Below are positions 1 to 7,170 of a DNA stretch of 45,879 bases, in pieces; position 1 is the first letter of the stretch, and every line of letters begins with the position of its first letter. The notes under the pieces are model-generated. The model saw only the letters and a program-made list of their open reading frames with translations. It was not told where the DNA came from and searched no databases. The stretch comes from Desulfovibrio sp. (GTDB lineage: Bacteria > Desulfobacterota > Desulfovibrionia > Desulfovibrionales > Desulfovibrionaceae): contig JAFTCE010000019.1 in assembly GCA_017454855.1 (NCBI GenBank), forward strand, positions 1 through 45,879. The letters are read 5' to 3'. Both the position numbers and the translations under genes were made by a program.

Positions 1-32
1 TATCTTGCCCTTCTTTAGTAAGGATGTCCTTA

Positions 33-426
33 CCCGCAAAGGGGTTCTCCGGGCCTGGAGGTTGTGACATACGCCCATTTTTCCACATGATATACAGGTT
101 TAACGCCCGCAAAGGGGTTCTCCGGGCCTGGAGGTTGTGACTAGCTATACATCCTTCAATAAATTGACCAAAATTCACCCGCAAAGGGGTTCTCCGGGCC
201 TGGAGGTTGTGACTGCCGATATGGTCATAGCTGTTACGTTCATAAATCCCGCAAAGGGGTTCTCCGGGCCTGGAGGTTGTGACTCAAATTCGTGAAGAGC
301 AATCGAATGCTCTTCCAGCTCCCGCAAAGGGGTTCTCCGGGCCTGGAGGTTGTGACGAGACCACCCAGCCACTCAAGAACTTCGCCCCGTGCCACAAAGG
401 TGTTCTCCATGCCTGGAGGTTGTGAC
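33..426 (+). CRISPR. CRISPR array, leader-distal end
   Basis: Six direct 36-bp repeats start at 33, 106, 178, 248, 321 and 391. The first five are identical (begin CCCGCAAAGG, end GGAGGTTGTGAC). The sixth has five mismatches, as is usual for the terminal repeat, so the leader should lie to the left, outside the window. Spacers are 37, 36, 34, 37 and 34 nt and more AT-rich than the repeats. Bases 1-32 look like part of a further spacer, so the array continues off the left edge. The repeat holds a short CTCC/GGAG stem. No cas gene is in the window, so the type cannot be assigned. The spacer at 284-320 contains an 8-bp inverted repeat. Confidence 0.96.
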
Positions 427-486
427 AGAAAATGCGCCGAGGGCAACGGTGAAGAGAGACGACATGCGGAATGACGGACTGGAGCC

Positions 487-515
487 TTGAACTTTAACGC
501 CTCTGTTGGTAGTGT
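487..515 (+). promoter_or_regulatory. Putative promoter in conserved array trailer, copy 1
   Basis: TTGAAC (487-492), 17-bp spacer, TAGTGT (510-515). It lies at the end of a roughly 95-bp trailer that follows the terminal CRISPR repeat and is repeated at 949-1043. The -10 box ends only 6 nt before the ATG at 522, so the transcript would be leaderless or nearly so. Confidence 0.4.
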
Positions 516-521
516 GTGGGT

Positions 522-686
522 ATGAAGAAAGCAATTTTGAAGCGTACCGCTGATATTTTAGAAAAACTCGGAATTTTCGGTATCATTATGGCTGCATACC
601 AGTTGCAGATGTCAGGCATGATACCTTCAATAATCTTTCTTGTTTTAAGTTATCTTTTTACAGCATGGGAGGCAAACGAATGTTAG
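522..686 (+). CDS. Small membrane protein behind CRISPR trailer (54 aa)
   Basis: This 54-aa open frame begins MKKAILKRTADILEKLG and continues with two hydrophobic stretches (about residues 18-27 and 33-46) split by a short polar turn, so it is probably an inner-membrane hairpin protein. It starts directly behind the conserved array trailer. Its last codons overlap the next small gene in an ATG-type overlap (680-686), which suggests translational coupling. The pattern R-x-A-x-x-LEK, then Q, then G recurs in the 49-aa protein at 1044-1193, so the two look like paralogues. No family is recognised. A toxin-like or phage-derived peptide is possible but unproven. Confidence 0.55.
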   Translation: MKKAILKRTADILEKLGIFGIIMAAYQLQMSGMIPSIIFLVLSYLFTAWEANEC

Positions 687-763
687 AAATTTGGATTGCA
701 TATACTGTCGCAGGTATCATTGTTACCTGTATAGGTTTGTGGGCAAAATTTGCGCTCAAGTAA
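680..763 (+). CDS. Tiny membrane peptide (27 aa)
   Basis: ATG at 680 is preceded at good distance by GGGAGG (667-672). The 27-aa product has one hydrophobic helix with flanking W and K residues and ends in KFALK. It overlaps the end of the 54-aa gene, so the pair would be translated together, and a hairpin with a T-tract follows at 789-820. It is too short for family assignment. The strong ribosome site and the operon position are the support. Confidence 0.45.
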   Translation: MLEIWIAYTVAGIIVTCIGLWAKFALK

Positions 764-788
764 AAAGATACTCGTTTCATTTTTCTTA

Positions 789-820
789 CCCCCTTGGTTC
801 ACCTTGGGGGCTTTCTTTTT
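789..820 (+). terminator. Rho-independent terminator, imperfect stem
   Basis: CCCCC (789-793) pairs with GGGGG (806-810); inner GG/CC pairs flank a mismatch. The stem is followed by CTTTCTTTTT (811-820). It closes the small membrane peptide pair. Confidence 0.6.
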
Positions 821-840
821 GGGAATTACGCAGCAAGGCA

Positions 841-948
841 TTTGCAAAGGGGTTCTCCGGGCCTGGAGGTTGTGACCTCAAAATCTTTTCCACGATGGAG
901 CATTCTGATTTGCCCACCAAGGGCTTCTCCGTGCATGAAGGTTGTGAC
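841..948 (+). CRISPR. Second, one-spacer copy of the CRISPR array end
   Basis: A 36-bp repeat (841-876) matches the array repeat except its first three bases. It is followed by a 36-nt spacer (877-912) and a degenerate repeat (913-948, six mismatches). The trailer behind it (949-1043) matches the trailer of the main array in blocks of 23 and 17 identical bases. The simplest reading is duplication of the array terminus, with cargo genes now lying between the two copies. Confidence 0.85.
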
Positions 949-1008
949 CAGAAGGCCGTCAAGGGGCAGGGTGAAGAGAGACGACATGCGGAATGCAGGT
1001 CTGTAGCC

Positions 1009-1037
1009 TTGAACTTTAACGACTCTGTTGGTAATAT
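1009..1037 (+). promoter_or_regulatory. Putative promoter in conserved array trailer, copy 2
   Basis: TTGAAC (1009-1014), 17-bp spacer, TAATAT (1032-1037), a near-consensus sigma-70 promoter. The ATG of the next small gene is at 1044, six bases behind the -10 box, so translation would be leaderless. Spacing is identical to copy 1 at 487-515. Confidence 0.5.
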
Positions 1038-1043
1038 GTAGGA

Positions 1044-1193
1044 ATGTTGGAACGGGCTGCTAATTGGCTTGAAAAGATGAGTATTGCTGCAATGGCAATC
1101 GGCATCTTCCAAAAGCGCGGTGAAGGTGTACTTTTAGGCACTGCGTGTTTCGTTGCATGCATGATCCTTTCACGGAAAGGGGGAAGTCAGTAA
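1044..1193 (+). CDS. Small membrane protein behind duplicated CRISPR trailer (49 aa)
   Basis: The 49-aa product begins MLERAANWLEKMS and has hydrophobic segments at about residues 13-21 and 28-41, with a basic tail (SRKGGSQ). It aligns without gaps to the 54-aa protein at 522-686 (shared R-x-A, LEK, Q and G), and both start at the same distance behind the same trailer. The downstream GC hairpin at 1200-1215 may end the transcript. Function is unknown. The link to CRISPR is positional only. Confidence 0.5.
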   Translation: MLERAANWLEKMSIAAMAIGIFQKRGEGVLLGTACFVACMILSRKGGSQ

Positions 1194-1198
1194 ACAAC

Positions 1199-1405
1199 CC
1201 CGCCCTGAAGGGCGGAGCTTTATAGTCGCTTCATCAAGGGAAGCGCTACATTCGGACGGCTTACAGCGCCCGTTGACCGCACGGCAGTGCGACCAAGACT
1301 TGCAAGGTTTTGACCTGCATTGAGGTCAGCGTGGGCAAGCCTACCACAAAAGGGACACGAGAAACGATGTTGAGAACGCTTTCCACGAGAACACCTACGG
1401 AGCAC
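1199..1405 (-). pseudogene. TnpB (IS200/IS605 OrfB) C-terminal relic with right-end hairpin
   Basis: On the minus strand the reading contains FSCPFCG followed by AHADLNAGQN. This is the last zinc-knuckle pair and the final RuvC motif (D-x-N-A) of TnpB, the RNA-guided nuclease of IS200/IS605 elements. The rest of the roughly 370-400 aa protein is missing: the frame begins at about 1405, just before a lipoprotein gene, and the first zinc knuckle appears collapsed. The hairpin CCGCCC-TGAA-GGGCGG at 1200-1215 fits the right end of such elements and may be the remnant of the guide-RNA scaffold. The element is not active as it stands. Confidence 0.75.
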
Positions 1406-1425
1406 GTCTGCGAGGTATAGACAAG

Positions 1426-1944
1426 ATGAAAAAACTGTTGTTCGTCTTAATGGTGACTATGGTTATTGCGATGGGAGCAGGATGCTCCAAGATGCCAGTA
1501 CGCGGTGACTATATACTTGAAAAAACTCCACCACAAATTACGTCAGAACCTGACAAAGCTACAATCTTTTTTTACCGTCACGGATGGGGATACTTCGGTG
1601 CCGGAACTTCCTATTTTGTTGAAGAGGACGGCAAACAAATTGGTTTGATGAAATACAAGACATATTTTGTCTATAAGGCACAGCCTGGCCAGCATGTCTA
1701 TGCTCTATCTACAGAATCAACAGCAAATGCCCATATAACTGTAGAAGCGAGCAAAACATATTACCTTGAATGCGGTTTACATATGGGTTTTCTTGTGGGC
1801 AGGCCATCAATACGGGAAGCAACACAAACAGAATTTGAAAAGGTCAAAAACGACCTTGAATATATCCGTCTCTCTACGCAGGAAGAAAAGGAGGCTTTCA
1901 AGGCCAAGGAGAGCAAGCCTGAATCCTCTGGCGTAAGCATGTAG
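1426..1944 (+). CDS. DUF2846-like lipoprotein
   Basis: The 172-aa product has a signal peptide with a lipobox (MGAGC, Cys20), so it should be a lipid-anchored envelope protein. Residues about 42-130 follow the DUF2846 pattern: a strand with FFYRHG, a DGKQIG turn, then YFVYKAQPGQHVY and a strand-rich end. The tail (about 130-172) is charged. DUF2846 proteins are widespread small lipoproteins of unknown function. The gene is AT-richer than the core and lies between the tnpB relic and a decayed CRISPR repeat, so it is probably acquired cargo. The stop is followed by a strong terminator at 2053-2107. Confidence 0.85.
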   Translation: MKKLLFVLMVTMVIAMGAGCSKMPVRGDYILEKTPPQITSEPDKATIFFYRHGWGYFGAGTSYFVEEDGKQIGLMKYKTYFVYKAQPGQHVYALSTESTANAHITVEASKTYYLECGLHMGFLVGRPSIREATQTEFEKVKNDLEYIRLSTQEEKEAFKAKESKPESSGVSM

Positions 1945-1958
1945 CCAACATGTTCAAA

Positions 1959-1989
1959 CCCGAAAAGGGGCACTCCATGCCTGGTTGAC
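1959..1989 (+). repeat. Decayed orphan CRISPR repeat
   Basis: CCCGAAAAGGGG, then CTCC, GCCTGG and TTGAC match the array repeat in order, with substitutions and a deletion in the GGAGG part. It lies about 1 kb from the last array fragment with no intact partner repeat. Confidence 0.6.
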
Positions 1990-2052
1990 GCCAATCTGAA
2001 ACTCGTGCAAAAGACAAGTGAACATTGCCGATGGTTTCCAATGTCACCATCT

Positions 2053-2107
2053 CCTTGAGCGCCTCCTGGAATACAGGAGGTTCGCTCAAGGGTGAGTAAT
2101 TTTTTTG
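2053..2107 (+). terminator. Strong rho-independent terminator
   Basis: CCTTGAGCG plus CCTCCTG pairs with CAGGAGG plus CGCTCAAGG around a five-base loop, and a run of T follows at 2100-2106. It separates the CRISPR-side cargo from the next gene block. The gap to 2280 shows a TTGACA at 2156 without a clear -10 partner. Confidence 0.85.
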
Positions 2108-2280
2108 CTGATTCCTGCCTGAACTGATCAATTTTGCATGCTGACGAACAGCTCATTGACAGACTGACTGTTTGTTTGCCTGTGACCACAATATTTTTCG
2201 TCTTCCCGCGTAAAAAACCTCCCTGGCACCGACAGGAGCAATAGGTTCGACATGTTTCACTACAACCACGGAGGCACGCC

Positions 2281-3327
2281 ATGTCCAGACGCACGCAAGA
2301 AGACCTCAATGCCCTGCACGAAGGCCGCGAAATCTACTACGACGCAGTCGGTCAAGAGGCCCTGCGGCGCAGCGGCAAGTCCCCCCAGCTCAAGGGCATC
2401 GTGCATGAAGTGCTGTTCCGCGACCAGCAGAACTGTGCCGCCAACGGACTTCTGTCCGGCAATGTCACCCAGCTGACCAAACGCCCCACAGCCAGGGGCG
2501 TGGATCTCGTCACCGTGGACAAAAACGGCCATGTGGCCGGACGCTACCAGCTCAAAGACTGCACCAGCGTCTCCGGCATTGGCAAAACGCTGTCCCAGGT
2601 TCGCAGGGGCAAATACCACAGTGCGAAAATGCTGGGCACTGAGGAAACGACGCGCGCCTTTGACGCCGCCCGCAAGGTCGGCGACAAAACCATGCGCTCC
2701 ACGGGCATTTCCAGCAACCGCACGGGCAGAATTGCCGACAATGTCGGCGCACAGTCCCGGGATGCGGGCACGACGTGGAACAATTTCAAGGACATCCAAT
2801 CCTGCGCGGCCAGCAATGCAGCCTTTAGTGCGGCGGCAAGCTGTCTTTCGTCAGCGGTCTCCAATTATGATCGCTACAAAAAAGGCGAGTTGTCCGCTGG
2901 CGAATACGCAGCCGAGGTTGCCAGCGACAGCGCCACATCGGCGGTGAGAAGCGCGGCAACCACTGCTGCAGCTTTGACGCTGAAGGAAGGGGGTAAGGCC
3001 CTGGGCAGGAGTGTGGGCAGCGAAAGCCTGAAGCGCCTGGCCGGTTCCAATGCAGCCACTGCCGCCGCCTTCGCCGTTGCCGAAATCGGCATGGACGCCG
3101 TAGATCTGGCACGCGGCAAAATATCCGGCGGCGAATTTGCCAAGAACGCCATGGGCAGCGCTGGCGGTGCGGCTGGCGGACTGGGCGGCGCAGCCGGCGG
3201 GGCTGCCCTGGGCACCATGATCTGTCCTGTCGTGGGCACGGCCATCGGCGGAGCTATCGGAGGCGTTGTCGGCGGCATAGGCGGTCGCAGCATTCTGAAA
3301 TCCATCGGAAGTTTGGTCTTTGACTGA
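2281..3327 (+). CDS. Predicted PD-(D/E)XK-fold protein with glycine-zipper membrane tail
   Basis: The 348-aa product starts after GGAGG. Residues about 35-115 hold the spacing expected of a PD-(D/E)XK nuclease core: Glu43 in KGIVHEV, Asp75 in GVDLV, then Gln90-Leu-Lys92 in YQLKD. This suggests a restriction-endonuclease-like fold with a QxK variant. Residues about 160-270 are Ala-rich helices. Residues about 290-340 are dense GxxxG glycine zippers (GGAAGG, GTAIGGAIGGVVGG), typical of membrane-inserting or pore-like segments. The domain order suggests a membrane-attached effector, as in toxins or defence proteins, but no named family was recognised. A small gene follows 47 nt later. Confidence 0.8.
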   Translation: MSRRTQEDLNALHEGREIYYDAVGQEALRRSGKSPQLKGIVHEVLFRDQQNCAANGLLSGNVTQLTKRPTARGVDLVTVDKNGHVAGRYQLKDCTSVSGIGKTLSQVRRGKYHSAKMLGTEETTRAFDAARKVGDKTMRSTGISSNRTGRIADNVGAQSRDAGTTWNNFKDIQSCAASNAAFSAAASCLSSAVSNYDRYKKGELSAGEYAAEVASDSATSAVRSAATTAAALTLKEGGKALGRSVGSESLKRLAGSNAATAAAFAVAEIGMDAVDLARGKISGGEFAKNAMGSAGGAAGGLGGAAGGAALGTMICPVVGTAIGGAIGGVVGGIGGRSILKSIGSLVFD

Positions 3328-3374
3328 GGCCCTCGGCCACATGCGCACGTAATCCACACGCCAAGGAGGCAAGC

Positions 3375-3566
3375 ATGTATGTCGCCCCAATCCTTATTGC
3401 CGCCCACGAGCTACGGATACGCAAACACCGTGCGCCGGTCACCAAGGTTTTCAGAAACAGGAAGGCATACACACGGAAGGAAAAGCACAGGTGTCGGCGG
3501 ATCGATGGTGACGATTCGGGGTCGAAAGAGTCCGCGCAGATGAGACTTGCGCGGACTCTGGAATAG
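3375..3566 (+). CDS. Small basic protein (63 aa), unknown
   Basis: ATG at 3375 is preceded by AAGGAGG (3363-3369), a better ribosome site than most in the window. The 63-aa product is rich in Arg and Lys and has no recognisable domain. Its last codons lie inside the hairpin at 3528-3558, which acts as terminator for the convergent minus-strand gene. That overlap argues for caution. It may form a two-gene unit with the PD-(D/E)XK-like protein. Confidence 0.45.
   Translation: MYVAPILIAAHELRIRKHRAPVTKVFRNRKAYTRKEKHRCRRIDGDDSGSKESAQMRLARTLE
3528..3558 (-). terminator. Terminator of the DUF3800-like gene
   Basis: GAGTCCGCGC and GCGCGGACTC form a perfect 10-bp stem with an 11-nt loop. Read on the minus strand it is followed by TTTCG, about 25 nt behind the stop codon at 3583. 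Confidence 0.65.
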
Positions 3567-3582
3567 GAACGACGCTGGCAGA

Positions 3583-5925
3583 TCAGCAGAAGTTGAAAGG
3601 AATGATGCGGCGGGCCAGCCCGCTGTCCCCGGGGGATGCATCCTGGAGCTGCCGCACGATGGCCTGAGCATCTGGCATACGTTCCGCCAATGTGTGCAGC
3701 ATGTTCTGCACAGCAGGTTTGCCTGGATTCAGCTGGCCCATGCTGATGGCAATGGCCAGGACAATGAGTTCTACTGTGGGCATGTTGTCCTTGCCACGGG
3801 CATAGTCCAGGCTGTTCGCCAACTCCCGGCGCAGGGCGTCATCGTCTCTATCGGTCATCAGCCAGCGAAAATACTGGATTTGCGGCCAGGGATGACCGGG
3901 CAGCACCCCTTTTTCCGGTTCTGTCCATAAAAAGGCGCGCTGCTCATAGGCCGTCTTTTCCTCTTCCGTGCCCATCCAGGCGAGATAGCGGGCCAGCAGA
4001 TAGTGCGGATACGGACTGTCTTCCAAGGGCTTGCGGCCAAAATGGTGCGCCGCATCCAGCACGGGCATGCCCAGGGCCGTTTCCACCGTCCGGCGGACGT
4101 GCGCGGTGTCCGCATCCGGCATGTCCATGCAGGCCACGGCAAGGTACGTGGCTGTCTGCTGCCGTTGGCGTTTGGCTTCTTCGGGGTCTGCTTCTTCAAG
4201 GACGGCAAAACGCTCCAAGGCTTCTTCAAAAAGCCGCACGGCGTCTGTCGGGTCATTCTGGAAGGCGCGAAACTGCCCCAGACTGCTCAGGATTTTTCCA
4301 TCCCACAGCGCGCTGCCGGTCAAACGACCGCCCACAGCCGGATTCCAGGCATCGAGCCGTGCCTGGCTGCGGGCAAAGGCGAAGGCATTGCTGTCCGCCA
4401 CGGCCAGACGCAGGGCCACATGTAGGCTTGCGGTCATATCCAGGCTGGCCATCTTCGGCGTCAGTCGCTCCAGGGCCTGCACGGTATTGTGCAACGCGTC
4501 GCTGTCCACATCACCCAAATGGTTGAGCCGGGCCAATTCCGCACAGTGCCAGTAAAATTCCGCCGCCAAACCCGGCGCGCTCATAGGGCGCAGCCAAACG
4601 CTCATCCGCTCCAGGACGTCGTGCCTGTACTTCTTACTGGCCAGATAGTCCTGCATGGCCTGTGCGTAGGTTTTCCACAGGCCAGGCTGGGCATGGCAGC
4701 GCTGCTGCAGTCGGGCAAGCGCATGTTCCAGCAGCGAGCCTTTGCGGGCCTTCTCCTGCATGAGTCCGATCCAGGCCGCGCCGTCGGGCGTTTTGCCCGT
4801 GAAAATGTCTTCGAGGGTTTTCAGCCTGCTGGCAGGGCAGTGTATAAGGCAGCTCTCCGCAAGCCCGCTCTTGCGAAATACCTTGAAGTCAACACCTTTC
4901 TGCCGCCCCCAAAGGTAGGCCACGATGTCCGCCCAGGCCAGCATGGGAGCCGTCTTGTCTTCAAAGGTGAACTGGAGGATGCGCATCTGCGCTGCGCGCT
5001 TTGGATCTTCCCCCGTCATCTCGGCCTGGAGGTTTTTTGCGCTGAGCAGCGTTGTGAGCTTTCCGCTGTACACACCCCGCTGCTCCACATGAACATGCAG
5101 ACCAGTGCCTTCAGTCGACAGGGGCAGCAGCCGCCAGACCCATTTGACCAAATCGCGAATGGCCTGCAGCCAACCGTCTTCACCCTGGATGTCAAGCGCT
5201 GGGCAAGTAAAGCCCAACACGCCGCAGTCGCTTTGCAGCAAGGTATTGCAATGCTCAAGGATTTGTCTAGGAGAAGATTCCGTGGCGTGGAAGGAACCCG
5301 GATTCCCAAGCGGGGAACCCTCTGGCACGGCCACGGCAACTACACGCCCCATCTTGCCTTCCTCGAGAGCGCTGAAGCTCTCCCCGTTTTCATCGATGTA
5401 CACATGCCAGACCGGGGCTACCTGCCTGGTCCAGAGCGTATGTACGGTATGCTGGACGATGTCCACAGGCTGCGTGCCACGCTCGTCCATATCTTCGGGT
5501 ATCTGCACCGAATGAACGGAGATGCCATACAGCTTGCGGGCCTGCTGCAAATGCGCTTCCGCAGCCTTGCGTCCGGAGTTTTTTGCTATATCCTGTACTT
5601 CCTTCCCCAGCGTCCGGGAAATTTGTTTGGCTATCCATGACGGCACGTTCAAGGGCTTGCCAGGAACAGTCTGCCAGTAGACTTTCATTTCCGCACTCAA
5701 GAGGCCATGACGCATGGCTTGGGACAATGCGTTCTTTTCCTTGTAGCGTTGACGGCCTTCGCTCTTCGCCTTGTCCAGCCGCTTTTGCCATTTCTGCGCC
5801 TTGCCCGTCAACAGGGCAAAATCGCTTTCCAAGGCAGAGGAATCCTTACCATCGGCCAGGGCAAACTTGATTTGCTCCAGCAAGGCTTCTGCGCTTTCCT
5901 GTAAACTGTTCTCTTTTTTCTGCAT
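3583..5925 (-). CDS. DUF3800-like (RNase H-fold) protein with helical-repeat C-terminus
   Basis: The start at 5925 is chosen for its AAGGAGG site; the frame is open further upstream. The product is 780 aa. Residues 1-70 are charged and probably coiled coil. Residues about 172-345 resemble DUF3800: VYIDENGE (Asp178, Glu179) at the start and WADIVAYLWG (Asp333) at the end, the two acidic positions expected of that RNase H-like fold. Residues about 380-780 are alpha-helical repeats (TPR/HAT-like). The C-terminal 110 residues share an HPW motif (678-680), an R-L-x-SL pattern and a PFNF tail with the Lon-type protein at 9570-11555, so the two are probably built on a common module. It is divergent to the operon at 6120. 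DUF3800 proteins are often found in defence or mobile loci; activity here is unproven. Confidence 0.8.
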   Translation of the reverse strand: MQKKENSLQESAEALLEQIKFALADGKDSSALESDFALLTGKAQKWQKRLDKAKSEGRQRYKEKNALSQAMRHGLLSAEMKVYWQTVPGKPLNVPSWIAKQISRTLGKEVQDIAKNSGRKAAEAHLQQARKLYGISVHSVQIPEDMDERGTQPVDIVQHTVHTLWTRQVAPVWHVYIDENGESFSALEEGKMGRVVAVAVPEGSPLGNPGSFHATESSPRQILEHCNTLLQSDCGVLGFTCPALDIQGEDGWLQAIRDLVKWVWRLLPLSTEGTGLHVHVEQRGVYSGKLTTLLSAKNLQAEMTGEDPKRAAQMRILQFTFEDKTAPMLAWADIVAYLWGRQKGVDFKVFRKSGLAESCLIHCPASRLKTLEDIFTGKTPDGAAWIGLMQEKARKGSLLEHALARLQQRCHAQPGLWKTYAQAMQDYLASKKYRHDVLERMSVWLRPMSAPGLAAEFYWHCAELARLNHLGDVDSDALHNTVQALERLTPKMASLDMTASLHVALRLAVADSNAFAFARSQARLDAWNPAVGGRLTGSALWDGKILSSLGQFRAFQNDPTDAVRLFEEALERFAVLEEADPEEAKRQRQQTATYLAVACMDMPDADTAHVRRTVETALGMPVLDAAHHFGRKPLEDSPYPHYLLARYLAWMGTEEEKTAYEQRAFLWTEPEKGVLPGHPWPQIQYFRWLMTDRDDDALRRELANSLDYARGKDNMPTVELIVLAIAISMGQLNPGKPAVQNMLHTLAERMPDAQAIVRQLQDASPGDSGLARRIIPFNFC

Positions 5926-6119
5926 GGCTGCCTCCTTGGCAGGGCATCGCATACTGTCTGTTGCGCATATCGCGCATTTGCTCTGTCTGTATCGTGCCCG
6001 ACGCTGTGGGTCAAGCAAGACATGGCTGGGTCGACACAATGGAAAAAACATTCCTGTGCGCAAAAATTTCGATCAGCCCCGAAAGAGCATGTAGAACCAC
6101 GAACACAAGGAGGCCCACC
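5926..6119. promoter_or_regulatory. Divergent intergenic region
   Basis: It separates the divergent DUF3800-like gene and the YkvA-Lon operon. A perfect inverted repeat TGCGC-ATATC-GCGCA lies at 5962-5976. The stretch AAAAAACATTCCTG at 6043-6056, about 77 nt before the ATG at 6120, matches 12 of 14 bases at 2212-2225, about 69 nt before the ATG at 2281. No consensus sigma-70 promoter is obvious, so a dedicated sigma factor is possible. Confidence 0.3.
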
Positions 6120-6476
6120 ATGAAGTCCCGCACCGCCATACAGTCCTACGCTAGGCACAGTGATTTTTCTGAAACGACGTTCTGGCGCACGCTGAAAGCC
6201 TGCGCCAGGCGCATAGGCAGAGTCCTGCTCTATACGGCCCTGTGTCTGTACTACGCCATGCAGAACCCGGCCATGCCCCTGCCCCTCAAGCTGTCCATCA
6301 TGGCCTCCCTGGCCTATCTCGTCTGCCCGGTGGACGCCATACCGGACGTGATTCCCGTTCTCGGCTACAGCGACGACGTCGGCGTACTGGGGGCCACCAC
6401 CACCGCCGTGGCCGCCTACATCGACGCGGACGTCACGGCCAGGGCCAGCCACAAAGCTGACGAAATCCTGGCTTAA
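6120..6476 (+). CDS. YkvA/DUF1232 family membrane protein
   Basis: The start at 6120 follows AAGGAGG (6108-6114). Residues about 50-100 of the 118-aa product hold the DUF1232 signature: LPLKLSIMASLAYLVCPVDA, then IPDVIPVLGYSDD. This is a short membrane hairpin with conserved Pro and Asp. YkvA-type proteins are small membrane proteins of unknown biochemical role. Here it is the first gene of a five-gene plus-strand run ending in the Lon-type protein, so it may anchor or report on the membrane for that system. The gap to the next gene is 127 nt. Confidence 0.85.
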   Translation: MKSRTAIQSYARHSDFSETTFWRTLKACARRIGRVLLYTALCLYYAMQNPAMPLPLKLSIMASLAYLVCPVDAIPDVIPVLGYSDDVGVLGATTTAVAAYIDADVTARASHKADEILA

Positions 6477-6603
6477 CCGGACGCTGGCAGCGCGACCCAC
6501 CGTTACCCTGGGTCGCGTTGCACAGAGGGGCCTTGCTTTTTGGGGTTGGAATGGCTACACAATTTCCGTGCAGTTTTGCCCCCAGCCTGCCACGGAGACA
6601 ACC

Positions 6604-7161
6604 ATGCCCAAAGCTCGCCCCGCCGCCCCGGTATCGACTGCCGCCCAGAATACCGCCGCCATACGGAAACCGCGTAACCACCAGCGCAACCAGGCCCGCC
6701 AATCTCTTCTGGATGCCGTCTTGCAGCCGGGAACCATCCAAGCCAGCGCCAAAAGTCCCCAAGATCCGTCGCCCTTTCTCGTCCTTTACGCACGCATTCC
6801 CCTGCAATACTGGGCCTGCGGCTGGCTGTTCAAGGCCATTGACGACATTTTGTGGCGATCCATCACCAGTGAGGCCAGGGATACGTTTCCGGCCACGCTG
6901 CGCGAGGATCACACAACGCATCCTGGCTATGTGCTGCGCGACATCGGCAACTACGGTGTGGAACTCTGTCCCCTGACAAGCCGTCCGAAACCCGGCCAGC
7001 GCATTCCAGCGGGCACGCGCCTGCAGCCCACAGGCTTTGTCCTGGAAAAAGACAGCTACCCTGTCTTCCGCGCAGCCACCGTCCTGCCACGCAAGAACGG
7101 CATTTTCCCCAAACTGCCCCAATTTCTCGGCATCTTTCCGCCCCATGAGCTGGAAGCATAA
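6604..7161 (+). CDS. Unknown protein in Lon/sigma operon (185 aa)
   Basis: The start at 6604 has GGAGA 6 nt upstream. Residues 1-60 of the 185-aa product are Ala/Pro/Gln-rich and probably disordered. Residues about 64-185 look globular, with aromatic-rich strands (LVLYARIPLQYWACGW, later GYVLRDIGNYGVELCPL), basic turns, and the hydrophobic end PQFLGIFPPHELEA. No domain is recognised. It ends 9 nt before the sigma-like gene, so it is cotranscribed. It could be a partner or substrate within the system. Confidence 0.7.
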   Translation: MPKARPAAPVSTAAQNTAAIRKPRNHQRNQARQSLLDAVLQPGTIQASAKSPQDPSPFLVLYARIPLQYWACGWLFKAIDDILWRSITSEARDTFPATLREDHTTHPGYVLRDIGNYGVELCPLTSRPKPGQRIPAGTRLQPTGFVLEKDSYPVFRAATVLPRKNGIFPKLPQFLGIFPPHELEA

Positions 7162-7170
7162 GGCACTCGC

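Noticed and set aside
292-1112. Several open frames across the CRISPR repeats on both strands
   Set aside because: They arise from the repeated sequence itself, have no ribosome sites and cross spacers.
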